Source of the DNA: Collinsella sp.
Lineage (GTDB): Bacteria > Actinomycetota > Coriobacteriia > Coriobacteriales > Coriobacteriaceae
NCBI GenBank assembly: GCA_031296755.1
Contig: JAUMMZ010000035.1
Coordinates: 1 to 23,936, forward strand
DNA length: 23,936 nt
Direction of reading: 5' to 3'
Shown: positions 15,959 to 23,923 of the stretch, one piece after another
How positions within the stretch are numbered: position 1 is the stretch's first letter
Layout: each line of letters opens with the position of its first letter
The notes under the pieces: generated by a model
What the model was told of the DNA's origin: nothing
Databases searched by the model: none
The model's input: the letters and a program-made list of their open reading frames with translations, nothing else
Position numbers and translations under genes: made by a program

Positions 15959-17365
15959 CTATTCCATTTGTGATTTCGCTGCAGCGGCAAGCTGGGCCAC
16001 GTAGTCCTTAAACACGCGGCCGCGCTCCTCATAGCCCGAGAACTCATCGAACGAAGAGCAGGCAGGAGAAAGTAAGATCACATCGCCACGGCTCGACAGC
16101 GAACGGGCAACGTCCACGGCGTCGCGCAGGTCATCCGCCTGAGCGATATCCACATCGCCATCGACATCGGCCTCGTCCATAGCGGCGGTGAAGCGCTCGC
16201 GCGCATCGCCAAAGCAGACGACCGAGCGCACGTTGTCCATAACGACGCGCGCGAAGTCCGTGAGCGGCGTGCCCTTATCGTGGCCGCCGAGCAGCAAGAT
16301 CACGTCGTCATCGGGAAATGCCGTCAGTGCCTTCTCGACCGCATCGGTGTTGGTCGCCTTGGAATCGTTGACGTAGCGCACGCCGTCAATCTCGCCACAC
16401 GGCTCCACGCGGTGCTCGAGCGGCTGGAACGAGGCAAGACCGCGGCAGACACCATCGACATCGGCACCGACCGCCAAGGCAGCCGTGGCGGCGCACAGGG
16501 CATTGATAACATTGTGATGGCCCGAGATCTTGAGCTCGGATGTAGCGATGAGCGGGGTCTCGACGCCCTTCAGGCGCACGACCATCTTGCCGTCGCGCAC
16601 AAAGGCGGCATCCTCGCCCTCAGGCTCGTCAAAGGCAACCTTGCAGATGCGACGACCCGGCGTGTAGATGTACTCATCGAACTCGTGAATGCCGGCGTCT
16701 TCGACGTCGACAACCGCCAGATCGTCATCGACCATATTGTCAAACAGTTTGATCTTGGCAAGCGCGTAGTTCTTATGGCTCTTATGCCAGCCCAAGTGGT
16801 CGGGAGTGATGTTGAGCAGCACCGCCACGCGGGGGTGGAGCTCGGTTGTCGTAGCAATCTGATAGCTCGAGAGCTCAGCCACAAACCACTCGTTGTGGGC
16901 TCGGCCGTCAATCTCGTTGACCGGCGGCTCGCCGATGTTGCCGACAGCAACGCTGGCCTCGCCGGCAGCCTTAAGCAGATAATCAGTCAGCGACGTGGTG
17001 GTCGTCTTGCCGTTGGTGCCCGTGATGGCAATCCAGTTATCGGGCGACAGGCGATAGGCAAACTCGGGCTCACCCATAATCTGGGCGGCATGCTCGCGCC
17101 CGGCCTTAAAGAAGCCCGAGAACTCCGAGATGCCCGGGCACGTCACGCATACGTCATAGGCGCCCTCGACCTGTTCGGTCCCATAGACAAACGACGCACC
17201 AGCAGCCTCGAGCGCACGCGTGGCGTCATTGGGCTCAGAGGTGCCGCCGCCATACACGGTAACGGCGCTTACGCGCTCGGGATGTGCCAGCGCCCAGCGG
17301 GCGACATCGAGACCGGATTTGCCCTGACCCAAAACGAGCAGGCTAAAGACATCAGCAAGAGGCAT
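15959..17365 (-). CDS. murD: UDP-N-acetylmuramoyl-L-alanine--D-glutamate ligase MurD
   Basis: MurD adds D-Glu to UDP-MurNAc-L-Ala with ATP. The 468-residue product has an N-terminal glycine motif VLGQGKSGLD (11-20) and the ATP loop GTNGKTTT (116-123). Further motifs are ELSSYQ (164-169), ITPDHLGWH (186-194) with the likely carbamylated Lys204, LEHRVE (316-321), NDSKATN (333-339) and LSPACSSFDEF (432-442). It begins 9 bases after mraY with only a weak ribosome binding site, and ends 8 bases before ftsW, so coupled translation is likely. Confidence 0.97.
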   Translation of the reverse strand: MPLADVFSLLVLGQGKSGLDVARWALAHPERVSAVTVYGGGTSEPNDATRALEAAGASFVYGTEQVEGAYDVCVTCPGISEFSGFFKAGREHAAQIMGEPEFAYRLSPDNWIAITGTNGKTTTTSLTDYLLKAAGEASVAVGNIGEPPVNEIDGRAHNEWFVAELSSYQIATTTELHPRVAVLLNITPDHLGWHKSHKNYALAKIKLFDNMVDDDLAVVDVEDAGIHEFDEYIYTPGRRICKVAFDEPEGEDAAFVRDGKMVVRLKGVETPLIATSELKISGHHNVINALCAATAALAVGADVDGVCRGLASFQPLEHRVEPCGEIDGVRYVNDSKATNTDAVEKALTAFPDDDVILLLGGHDKGTPLTDFARVVMDNVRSVVCFGDARERFTAAMDEADVDGDVDIAQADDLRDAVDVARSLSSRGDVILLSPACSSFDEFSGYEERGRVFKDYVAQLAAAAKSQME

Positions 17366-17374
17366 GAAAGACCA

Positions 17375-18394
17375 CTATCCCAACTGGAAGAACAAAGCAA
17401 GGCCAACGGCACCAAAGGCCGCAGCGATAATCCAAAAACGGATGACGACCTTGGTCTCGGCCCAGCCCTTCTTTTCGAAATGATGATGGATGGGCGCCAT
17501 AAGGAAGACGCGCTTGTGCGTAAAGTGGAAGTAGACAACCTGAATCATGACCGACAGGGTCTCAACGATAAACAGGCCGCCGATGATGAGGGAGACGACC
17601 TCGGTGTTGGTCATGATGGACGTGCAGGCAAACGCGGCGCCCAGGGCAAGCGAGCCGGTATCGCCCATAAAGATGCTCGCCGGATAGCAGTTGAACCACA
17701 GAAAGCCCAAGCAGGCACCGGCACACGCGGTGCAGAAGATGGACAGGTTCACGTCTCCGTGCAAAAACGCCATGGCAGCCATGGCGAGCATGGCGATCAT
17801 GGAGGTGCCGCCAGCAAGACCGTCAAGGCCATCGGTCAGGTTCACGGCATTAGAAAGACCGGCGATCATCAGCCAGCAAAAGACAATGTAGAGCCACGGG
17901 AACGAAAGGCCGCAGATGGTGGTCGAAAGAACACCGAGGTCAATCGTCAGGCCGCCGGGAAAACGAATCTCGGGGGCGACGCCGCACCAGTTGACGGCAA
18001 GTACCGTAAAGGTGACACAGATAATGGTTAGGCCGATCATCTTGGCATGAGGCGTCAGACCGAGCGAGCGCCCGTGCGTAACGGAGGTCAGGTCGTCGAT
18101 CAGGCCCAGCACGCCGGTCGCCAGCGTGGCGAGCAGCACGAGCACGAGCTCGGTGGTGAGCTTGCCCATCAGCAGGCAGGTCAGCGAGATCGCGACGAGG
18201 ATGACAACGCCACCCATGGTGGGCGTTCCCTGCTTAACCAAATGACGCTTGGGGCCGTCGGCACGAACCTGCTGGCCGATACCCTCGACCTTGAGCAGCT
18301 TGATCCACCACGGCATGAGCAGCAGCGCAATGGCAGCGGCGATGCCAAGCCCCAAAAAAGCCTGATACGTTGGATACGAGGGATTGCCGAACAT
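17375..18394 (-). CDS. mraY: Phospho-N-acetylmuramoyl-pentapeptide transferase MraY
   Basis: MraY moves phospho-MurNAc-pentapeptide to undecaprenyl phosphate, making lipid I. The 339-residue integral membrane protein has about ten helices. Its family motifs are DGPKRHLVKQGTPTMGG (46-62), LIDDLTSV (98-105, the Mg-binding aspartates), NLTDGLDGLAGG (185-196), MGDTGSLALG (243-252) and the HHHFEKKGW motif (303-311). The start lies 3 bases after the murF stop. The closest ribosome binding site is a distant AAGG, so translation probably couples to murF. Confidence 0.98.
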   Translation of the reverse strand: MFGNPSYPTYQAFLGLGIAAAIALLLMPWWIKLLKVEGIGQQVRADGPKRHLVKQGTPTMGGVVILVAISLTCLLMGKLTTELVLVLLATLATGVLGLIDDLTSVTHGRSLGLTPHAKMIGLTIICVTFTVLAVNWCGVAPEIRFPGGLTIDLGVLSTTICGLSFPWLYIVFCWLMIAGLSNAVNLTDGLDGLAGGTSMIAMLAMAAMAFLHGDVNLSIFCTACAGACLGFLWFNCYPASIFMGDTGSLALGAAFACTSIMTNTEVVSLIIGGLFIVETLSVMIQVVYFHFTHKRVFLMAPIHHHFEKKGWAETKVVIRFWIIAAAFGAVGLALFFQLG

Positions 18395-18397
18395 GGG

Positions 18398-19822
18398 CTA
18401 GCACACACCTTCCACAAAGCGGTCGAGCTCAACAAAACGGGAACCCTTGACCAGTACAACATCATGTTTTTCAAGCGCGCCGCCCATGCGGTCGAGCACC
18501 TGCTGATAATCGGAGAACACCTGGATGCGGTCCTCGTCCATGCCCATCATGCGCGCGGCATCGGCCATAAGCTGGGCCAGCTCACCACCCACGCACGCCA
18601 GCATGTCGAGCTTCTTGGCGGCGGCATAGGCGCCCACGAGCTCATGCATGCGAGGAGCCTCATCGCCCATCTCGCCCATCTCGCCCAGGATCGCCATGCG
18701 AGACCCCGTGCACGAAAGCGAGCACAGCAGATCGAGGCCAGCAGCCATGGATTCGGCACTGGCGTTATAGGAATCGTCGATGACGCGGGCACCGCTCTTG
18801 GCGCGCTTGATCTCTTGGCGGTGACCGGTGATCGTGAGGCCCCTAAAGGCAGCATCGATCTGCTCGGGCGTCACGCCCAGGCGATAGGCAACCGCGGCGG
18901 CCTTAACGGCATTTGGGACGGACTGCACGCCGGGGATGGCAAGCATGGTATCGATTGTCTCGCCCTGACCAAAATCGAGCGTAAAGACCGGACGGCCCTC
19001 GTCATCAACTCGAACGTCGCGGGCACGGACCTCATCATCGTCCGAGACGCCGGCCAGCATCACGTCGATACCAGCAGGCTGGGCGAACGTATCGCGAATG
19101 AACGGCGTAAAGTCGTCCTCGCCGCCCAAAACCAGCAGCGGCAAGAAGTCGCCAGCGGCGCACATACCCTGGACAATCTCGGCCTTAGCGCGGGCGATGT
19201 TCTCGCGACTACCCAAAATGCCGATATGAGAGGTACCAATCTTGCTCACGATGGCAAGGTTGGGATTGGCGGACTGGGACAGGCGCTCGATCTCGTGGAA
19301 ATGGTTCATGCCCATCTCGAGCACCAGGACCTCGGTATCGGCCGGAGCGGAAAGCACCGTGAGTGGCATGCCGATCAGGTTATTGAAATTGCCCTTGGTG
19401 GCCCAGACACGATAGCGCTTGGCGAGCACAGCGGCGAGCACGTCCTTGGTCGTCGTCTTGCCGATGGAACCGGTAATACCAACGACCAGGCAGCCAAGCT
19501 CCAGACGGTACGTGTGCGCCAAACGCAGCAGAAACTCCTCGGGATCATCGGTCAGCAAGATGGCACAGCCCTTGTCCTGCGCCAGCGAGACCAGCTCGGC
19601 CTCGGGCTCACGCGTCATCACGACGGCGCCGGCACCCGACTGGACGGCACGGGAAGCAAAATCATTGCCGTCGACGTTTTCACCGGGAAAGGCGACGAAA
19701 ATCGTCCCTTCCTCGACCTGGCGCGAGTCGATAACGCACCCGCGGCATACCTGATCGGCTTCTCCCGTCACGGTTCGGGCCCCTGTTGCGGCCGCGAGGT
19801 TGTTGACGGCGATCTCTATCAT
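18398..19822 (-). CDS. murF: UDP-MurNAc-tripeptide--D-Ala-D-Ala ligase MurF
   Basis: MurF adds the D-Ala-D-Ala dipeptide, completing the pentapeptide precursor. The 474-residue product has the N-terminal word IDSRQVEEGTIFVA (31-44), the ATP loop GSIGKTTT (118-125) and NFNNLIGMPLT (145-155). It also has EMGMNHFHEI (169-178), RENIARAKAEI with the likely carbamylated Lys213, and DDSYNASA (349-356). The start has GGGGAG 7 bases upstream. In most dcw clusters murE sits between ftsI and murF; here there is a 127-base gap instead. I considered MurE for this gene, but IGMPLT and DDSYNAS identify MurF. Confidence 0.97.
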   Translation of the reverse strand: MIEIAVNNLAAATGARTVTGEADQVCRGCVIDSRQVEEGTIFVAFPGENVDGNDFASRAVQSGAGAVVMTREPEAELVSLAQDKGCAILLTDDPEEFLLRLAHTYRLELGCLVVGITGSIGKTTTKDVLAAVLAKRYRVWATKGNFNNLIGMPLTVLSAPADTEVLVLEMGMNHFHEIERLSQSANPNLAIVSKIGTSHIGILGSRENIARAKAEIVQGMCAAGDFLPLLVLGGEDDFTPFIRDTFAQPAGIDVMLAGVSDDDEVRARDVRVDDEGRPVFTLDFGQGETIDTMLAIPGVQSVPNAVKAAAVAYRLGVTPEQIDAAFRGLTITGHRQEIKRAKSGARVIDDSYNASAESMAAGLDLLCSLSCTGSRMAILGEMGEMGDEAPRMHELVGAYAAAKKLDMLACVGGELAQLMADAARMMGMDEDRIQVFSDYQQVLDRMGGALEKHDVVLVKGSRFVELDRFVEGVC

Positions 19823-19949
19823 TGCAGCTCCCCTGTAAACCTAATAATGCTATCGGCGTATTGTATCCCAGCGCCGCGCATGCGTGGTGCAGGGCATGTG
19901 AACACCCCTCATATGGGACAACAAACCACGCCCCAAAGATTGTAACCCC
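19823..19949 (-). promoter_or_regulatory. Gap between ftsI and murF where murE is usually found
   Basis: This 127-base stretch holds no gene. A -10-like TACAAT lies at 19860-19865 but has no good -35 at 17 bases. Another TACAAT lies at 19939-19944, just after the ftsI stop. No terminator hairpin with a T-tract is visible. It may hold a weak promoter for murF and the genes after it, or be left from loss of murE. Confidence 0.3.
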
Positions 19950-21815
19950 CTACTTCGTGTGCGGGATACCCAGCACGTCGAGCGCGTTGGCCATAATGGA
20001 CTGGAACGGCACCGCAGCGGCATCTGAGCCGCTCGGCGTTCCGTCGAGCGTGATATAGCACAGCACCTTGGGCGATTGTGCCGGTGCAAAGCCCATAAAG
20101 GACGACATGTAGTTCTCCTTGAGGTAGCCGCCGTTCTCGTCGGCTCGTTCGGCCGTACCGGTCTTACCCGCCACGTCATAGCCGTCAACCGCGCCGCCAA
20201 CGCCCGTTCCCTCGGACACGACCGTCTGCATGCACGATGTCACCTGGGATGCGGCGTCCTCCGAAATCGCGCGCTCGCCTTCGCCCCAGTCCTTCTCGTC
20301 GCCTTTGCTGGACTTATAGAAGTGCGGGGTCATCATCACGCCGCCGTTGGCGATGCCGCCCACGGCACGTGCGATCTCAATCGGCGAGACGGACAGCGCC
20401 TGTCCAAAGCTCATCGAACCCAGCGTGGCGCCGTCATACTGGTCACGCTCCTTGACGATACCCAGGCTCTCTCCCGGAAAATCGACACCCGAGCTGTGAC
20501 CGATGCCCCACTTGTCCACATAGGCGGCAAAGTCGTCGGCACCGATCTTGCGCCCCACTAGGACAAAGCCCACGTTGGACGAACGGCGCATCATCTCGCG
20601 CACATCCATGGTCATGGCATAGTCGCGCTTGTCGGCATCGGTGACGGTATCGTCGCCCACCTTGATGCTTGCCGGCACCTCAAACGACGTGCTCGATCGC
20701 ACGACGCCCAAGTCGAAGCCGGCGCCCGCCACGAGCGTCTTAAAGACCGAGCCGGGCTCGTAGGCGTCGGTGACCAGGCGCAGATTCATATCCTCGGTCT
20801 TGGCGTTCTCCAGATCGGTCTGGTCGTAGGTCGGGTACGAGCAGGCTGCGAGAATTTCACCGGTCGTGGGGTCGGTGACCAAAGCCGAGCCGTTCTTGGC
20901 CTTTGTCTTCTCGACAGCCTCTGCCAGAGCATCCTCAGCCGCTCGCTGGATATTGACGTCGAGCGTCGTCACGATATCAACGCCGTCGACCGCAGCCACC
21001 TTTTTATAGGCACCGCCCGCGATATAGCCGCCGTCCCTCGCGCGCTCGCGTACGAGAGAACCGTTCGTGCCGGTCAGAAGCTTGTTGTATTGCTTTTCGA
21101 GACCCGTCAAGCCGTCGTTGTCTACATTCACTACACCCAGCACCTGCGATGCCAGATTGCCGTATGGATATACGCGCTTCATGGCCTGCTCAAAAAGCAC
21201 GCCGGGCAGGTTCTTCTTCTCCAGCGCCGCAACATCGTCTTCGTCCACCTGGCGCTTGATATACACCCAGGTTCCATCGGACTCAACGAGCTTGCGGCAG
21301 GTCTTTTTATCGATTCCAGTTGCCTTGACCAGGGCCGACACCGTCTTGTCAACATCTTCGACAAGCTGCGGGTTCACGGCGATGTTGCGACATTCGACTG
21401 ACGACGCCAGCACGTTGCCGTTGCGGTCGTAGATGGTGCCACGTTTGGCATAGAGGGTCTGCGCAAGCAGGCGGCGCGCGTCGGCACGCTCGCGCAGTTT
21501 ATCGGCTTCGACAATTTGATAGTCGGCAAGGCGAAAGACGCCCAAGCCCAAGCCAAGCCCGATGAAGCCCATGACGGCTTTGCGGCGAGGCAGAGGCGCG
21601 CCTGTGAGCCATTCGGTCGACGAACTCTTGCGCGACCTGGTGTTATGCACTTGAGGGCCGCCCGAGCCGCGAAGTCGCGACGCTGGGTCGTTGCCACGGG
21701 ACTGCCCGGCGTTGTAAGATTGCCGACCCGTTCCTTGATAACCAGAACGTCCCCGCGACGAGGGACGTCCAGAACCGCGGCCCCCATCGGAACCGCGGCG
21801 ATAGTCATTTGTCAT
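19950..21815 (-). CDS. ftsI: Septal transpeptidase FtsI / class B penicillin-binding protein
   Basis: FtsI (PBP3 type) cross-links septal peptidoglycan together with FtsW. The 621-residue product has a long basic Gly/Arg/Ser-rich cytoplasmic tail (1-79) and one membrane helix (about 80-97). The dimerisation/pedestal region includes KRGTIYDRNGNVLASS (124-139). The transpeptidase domain has the three active-site motifs: SVFK (356-359, nucleophile Ser356), SSN (412-414) and KTGT (551-554). No PASTA domains follow; the protein ends soon after the catalytic domain. The start lies 17 bases after ftsL with a weak ribosome binding site. FtsI rather than another class B PBP is inferred from its place between ftsL and the mur genes. 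Confidence 0.95.
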   Translation of the reverse strand: MTNDYRRGSDGGRGSGRPSSRGRSGYQGTGRQSYNAGQSRGNDPASRLRGSGGPQVHNTRSRKSSSTEWLTGAPLPRRKAVMGFIGLGLGLGVFRLADYQIVEADKLRERADARRLLAQTLYAKRGTIYDRNGNVLASSVECRNIAVNPQLVEDVDKTVSALVKATGIDKKTCRKLVESDGTWVYIKRQVDEDDVAALEKKNLPGVLFEQAMKRVYPYGNLASQVLGVVNVDNDGLTGLEKQYNKLLTGTNGSLVRERARDGGYIAGGAYKKVAAVDGVDIVTTLDVNIQRAAEDALAEAVEKTKAKNGSALVTDPTTGEILAACSYPTYDQTDLENAKTEDMNLRLVTDAYEPGSVFKTLVAGAGFDLGVVRSSTSFEVPASIKVGDDTVTDADKRDYAMTMDVREMMRRSSNVGFVLVGRKIGADDFAAYVDKWGIGHSSGVDFPGESLGIVKERDQYDGATLGSMSFGQALSVSPIEIARAVGGIANGGVMMTPHFYKSSKGDEKDWGEGERAISEDAASQVTSCMQTVVSEGTGVGGAVDGYDVAGKTGTAERADENGGYLKENYMSSFMGFAPAQSPKVLCYITLDGTPSGSDAAAVPFQSIMANALDVLGIPHTK

Positions 21816-21832
21816 ACTCAGCTACCGTCTTG

Positions 21833-22303
21833 CTACTGAGCGGTCGCGGTCGCGTTGGCGCCCGCGGCTGCATCCTGCGAAAAGTCAAGTGTAACGCTCT
21901 CGCTGGGCTCCACCATGCCATAAGCGCCCGCAAGGTCGCGAATGCGCGTGTCGGCGCCATAGACCGAATGCATGACCTCCAGGTCGGAGCTCTCATCGGT
22001 CGCCTTTTCGAGCGTGTTGGTAAGCTCGGCGTTGCTGTTGAGCACCTGGGCCGTAACGCCGGCGAGCGCCACGCGGGCGACGCCGATCGTCATGAAGATA
22101 GCCGCAATGATGCAAAACGTTTTAAGAACGCTCATGAAAACCGGGCTGACCGCCTGGTTTGCCTGACGGCCCGCGCCCGTGTAGACATCAAAGCGCGGCG
22201 CGCGCTGCTCACGGGGAGCAACGGGGGCCTGCGGCGTCTCACGATAGGCGGGCATGGCGTTCATATCATAGGCGAGTGCTGCGCTTGAAGTGTTGTAGCC
22301 CAT
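21833..22303 (-). CDS. ftsL: FtsL-like septum protein
   Basis: FtsL is a small bitopic protein that forms a coiled coil with its divisome partner and activates FtsW-FtsI. Sequence conservation in this family is low, so the call rests on architecture and position. The 156-residue product has a 57-residue polar cytoplasmic tail, a membrane helix (about 58-80), and a heptad-like extracellular helix (about 82-112). It then has RIRDLAGAYGMVEP (120-133), the typical end of the FtsL coiled coil, and an Ala-rich C-terminus. It lies between rsmH and ftsI, exactly where ftsL is expected. The ribosome binding site is GGGAGGCGG. The gap to rsmH is 90 bases, with no obvious promoter. Confidence 0.85.
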   Translation of the reverse strand: MGYNTSSAALAYDMNAMPAYRETPQAPVAPREQRAPRFDVYTGAGRQANQAVSPVFMSVLKTFCIIAAIFMTIGVARVALAGVTAQVLNSNAELTNTLEKATDESSDLEVMHSVYGADTRIRDLAGAYGMVEPSESVTLDFSQDAAAGANATATAQ

Positions 22304-22393
22304 GATATGCCGCCTCCCATCCCGAGTACGTTGGTAGTGTGTTTAAGCTTCGTTTATGGTGCGAGCGGGAGGTCCAATATCGCGCGGTCGCGC

Positions 22394-23359
22394 CTACAGA
22401 CGCTGCGCCACGCGGATTTTGGCTGATCTCGCCCGAGGGTTGCGCTCAACCTCATCAGGCTGGGCAACCAGGGGTTTGCGGGTGATGACCTTGAGTATCG
22501 GCACGTTGCCGCACACGCACACCGGAATCTCCGGCGGACACGTGCACCCCTGGCTCATCTCCTTAAAGTGGTTCTTTACGATACGGTCCTCGAGCGAGTG
22601 ATACGAGATGACGCAGATACGTCCGCCCGGGTTGAGCCACCTGGTGGCGGCATCAAGCCCTCGTTCGAGCACATCGAGCTCGTGATTGACCTCGATGCGA
22701 ATGGCCTGGAAACTTTTCTTGGCCGGGTGTCCACCATGCCGACGAGCGGCAGCCGGGATACCCGCCTTGATGATCTCGACAAATTGGCCGGTGGTTTCGA
22801 TCGGTTCTTGCTCGCGGCGGCGCACGATCTCGCGCGCGATCTGCGAGGCGAACTTCTCTTCGCCGTAGACGCGTAGAATCCGGGCGAGGTCGTGTTCGTT
22901 ATAGGTGTTGATGACCTCAGCTGCGTTTAAGGTGTTATTACCCGGATCCATCCGCATGTCCAATGGGGCGTCCTCGTTATACGAAAAGCCCCTGCCAGGG
23001 ATATCGAGTTGCGGCGACGAAACGCCCAAATCGAACAGGAAGCCATCGACCCCGGGCACCTCGGCCGAGCAAAGCAGCTCGTCCAAGTCGCCGAAGTTGC
23101 CCTTCAGCAGCTGGTGCGGAACGCCGGGAACCTCGCGGTCCAGACGGGCGCCAGCGGCCTCGAGGGCCATGTCGTCCTGATCGACGCCGAGCAAAAGGCC
23201 CGTCTCCCCCACCTGCGCGGCCATCTTTACCGAATGGCCGGCACCGCCAAGGGTGCAATCGCAGACAACGGAGCCGCTCTTTAGCCGCAGCGACTCAAGC
23301 ACTTCGCCGAGCATGACAGGTTCATGCCGATATTCTTGTGTCAAGATCCCACGCTCCAT
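22394..23359 (-). CDS. rsmH: 16S rRNA (cytosine-1402-N4)-methyltransferase RsmH
   Basis: RsmH (MraW) methylates N4 of C1402 in 16S rRNA using S-adenosylmethionine. The 321-residue product has the N-terminal motif HEPVMLGEVLE (12-22), SAM-binding DCTLGGAGHS (34-43), GVDQD (58-62), FDLGVSSPQLD (109-119), FSYNEDAPLDMRMD (125-138) and SYHSLEDRIVKNHF (252-265). A CxC-x6-CxC cluster (272, 274, 281, 283) is usual for the family. It begins 20 bases after mraZ. ATG 23359 has only a weak ribosome binding site; a TTG at 23344 with GGAG 9 bases upstream is a possible alternative that keeps all motifs. Confidence 0.97.
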   Translation of the reverse strand: MERGILTQEYRHEPVMLGEVLESLRLKSGSVVCDCTLGGAGHSVKMAAQVGETGLLLGVDQDDMALEAAGARLDREVPGVPHQLLKGNFGDLDELLCSAEVPGVDGFLFDLGVSSPQLDIPGRGFSYNEDAPLDMRMDPGNNTLNAAEVINTYNEHDLARILRVYGEEKFASQIAREIVRRREQEPIETTGQFVEIIKAGIPAAARRHGGHPAKKSFQAIRIEVNHELDVLERGLDAATRWLNPGGRICVISYHSLEDRIVKNHFKEMSQGCTCPPEIPVCVCGNVPILKVITRKPLVAQPDEVERNPRARSAKIRVAQRL

Positions 23360-23379
23360 CCGTTACCCGTGCCTTGCCC

Positions 23380-23814
23380 TTACGAGAAGAAGAGGTCCAG
23401 CAGGGCCTCATCGTCATCGTCCTCATCGGCCGCGGCGCGATCCCAAACCTCAAGGTGGTCGTAGTTGCCCACAACCGTGACCTCGCGGTCGAGGTTCGCC
23501 TGCTTGCGGAGAGACTCGGAAAGACCGATACGACCGGCACTGTCCACATCCATCGACGTGGTGCGCTTGTTGATCGCCCTCATGAGCTTCTGGTCATTAA
23601 TGTCACGCGGGTTAAAACCCTCGTGGCCCTCACGACCCGCGAAGAGTCCTTCGACCCACTTATCGAAGGCCTCGGCAGAGAACACGTACAGAGCATCGAC
23701 ATCCAGGGCTTTGAACACGCGAACGTGCTCTCCAAGCTCCTCGCGAAGGGGTGCAGGCAGGGACAGACGACCTTTTGCATCGAGATTGCGCTCGTATGCA
23801 CCAGTCATTCCCAT
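23380..23814 (-). CDS. mraZ: Transcriptional regulator MraZ
   Basis: MraZ is a ring-forming AbrB-like DNA-binding protein that binds repeats in its own promoter and controls the dcw cluster. The 144-residue product has two swapped-hairpin halves, marked by DAKGRLSLPAPLR (12-24) and DSAGRIGLSESLR (91-103), the latter followed by VVGNYDHLEVWD (114-125). The C-terminus adds an acidic tail (about 128-144, DEDDDDE then LLDLFFS) that I do not recall as a usual MraZ feature. ATG 23814 has a GGGAGGG ribosome binding site 5 bases upstream; ATG 23808 is too far from it. It is the first gene of the cluster, just downstream of a strong promoter and repeats that could be its own operator. Confidence 0.96.
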   Translation of the reverse strand: MGMTGAYERNLDAKGRLSLPAPLREELGEHVRVFKALDVDALYVFSAEAFDKWVEGLFAGREGHEGFNPRDINDQKLMRAINKRTTSMDVDSAGRIGLSESLRKQANLDREVTVVGNYDHLEVWDRAAADEDDDDEALLDLFFS

Positions 23815-23850
23815 GTGCGCCCTCCCCTCGGTTACTCAGATGGCACGTAC

Positions 23851-23867
23851 GCGGGGAACCACCCCGC
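23851..23867. repeat. Operator-like dyad, downstream copy
   Basis: On the minus strand GCGGGG-TGGTT-CCCCGC is a perfect 6-bp inverted repeat with a 5-base loop. It shares the core GGGGYGGTTCCCC with the dyad at 23888-23904, 37 bases away. It should be transcribed as a hairpin in the mraZ 5' leader, about 10 bases after the predicted transcription start. Confidence 0.6.
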
Positions 23868-23882
23868 CTGTCGACGTCATTA

Positions 23883-23911
23883 ATAATATGGGGAACCGCC
23901 CCATTTTTCAA
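23883..23911 (-). promoter_or_regulatory. Predicted sigma-70-type promoter of mraZ and the dcw cluster
   Basis: TTGAAA (23906-23911) and TATTAT (23883-23888) are 17 bases apart, each one mismatch from consensus. Transcription should begin near 23876, about 60 bases before the mraZ start codon. A dyad fills the spacer. Confidence 0.75.
23888..23904. repeat. Operator-like dyad in the promoter spacer
   Basis: ATGGGG-CGGTT-CCCCAT on the minus strand is a perfect 6-bp inverted repeat lying between the -35 and -10 hexamers, with its last base being the first of the -10. Its core recurs at 23851-23867, where the one differing core base is C here and T there. This placement suits a repressor or DNA-distorting regulator. 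Confidence 0.6.
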
Positions 23912-23923
23912 CACCTTTCCCCA
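23899..23923 (-). promoter_or_regulatory. Candidate MraZ-box array
   Basis: On the minus strand TGGGG-N5-TGTTG-N5-TGGGG forms three pentamers at exact 10-base spacing, the middle one degenerate. Known MraZ sites in Proteobacteria are TGGG-type pentamers repeated every 10 bases. The array covers the -35 hexamer, so binding would be expected to repress. A further TGGGG lies 12 bases upstream. Confidence 0.5.

Noticed and set aside
18047..19945. A very long open frame on the plus strand opposite murF (632 codons), with similar ones opposite murD/mraY, ftsZ and sepF
   Set aside because: The minus-strand genes there have complete family motifs. The plus-strand frames show no recognisable domains and have the repetitive composition expected of antisense frames in GC-rich DNA.
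22304..22393. GC-rich inverted sequence just after rsmH as a terminator
   Set aside because: The GCGC arms are short and overlapping and no T-tract follows, so read-through into ftsL is expected.
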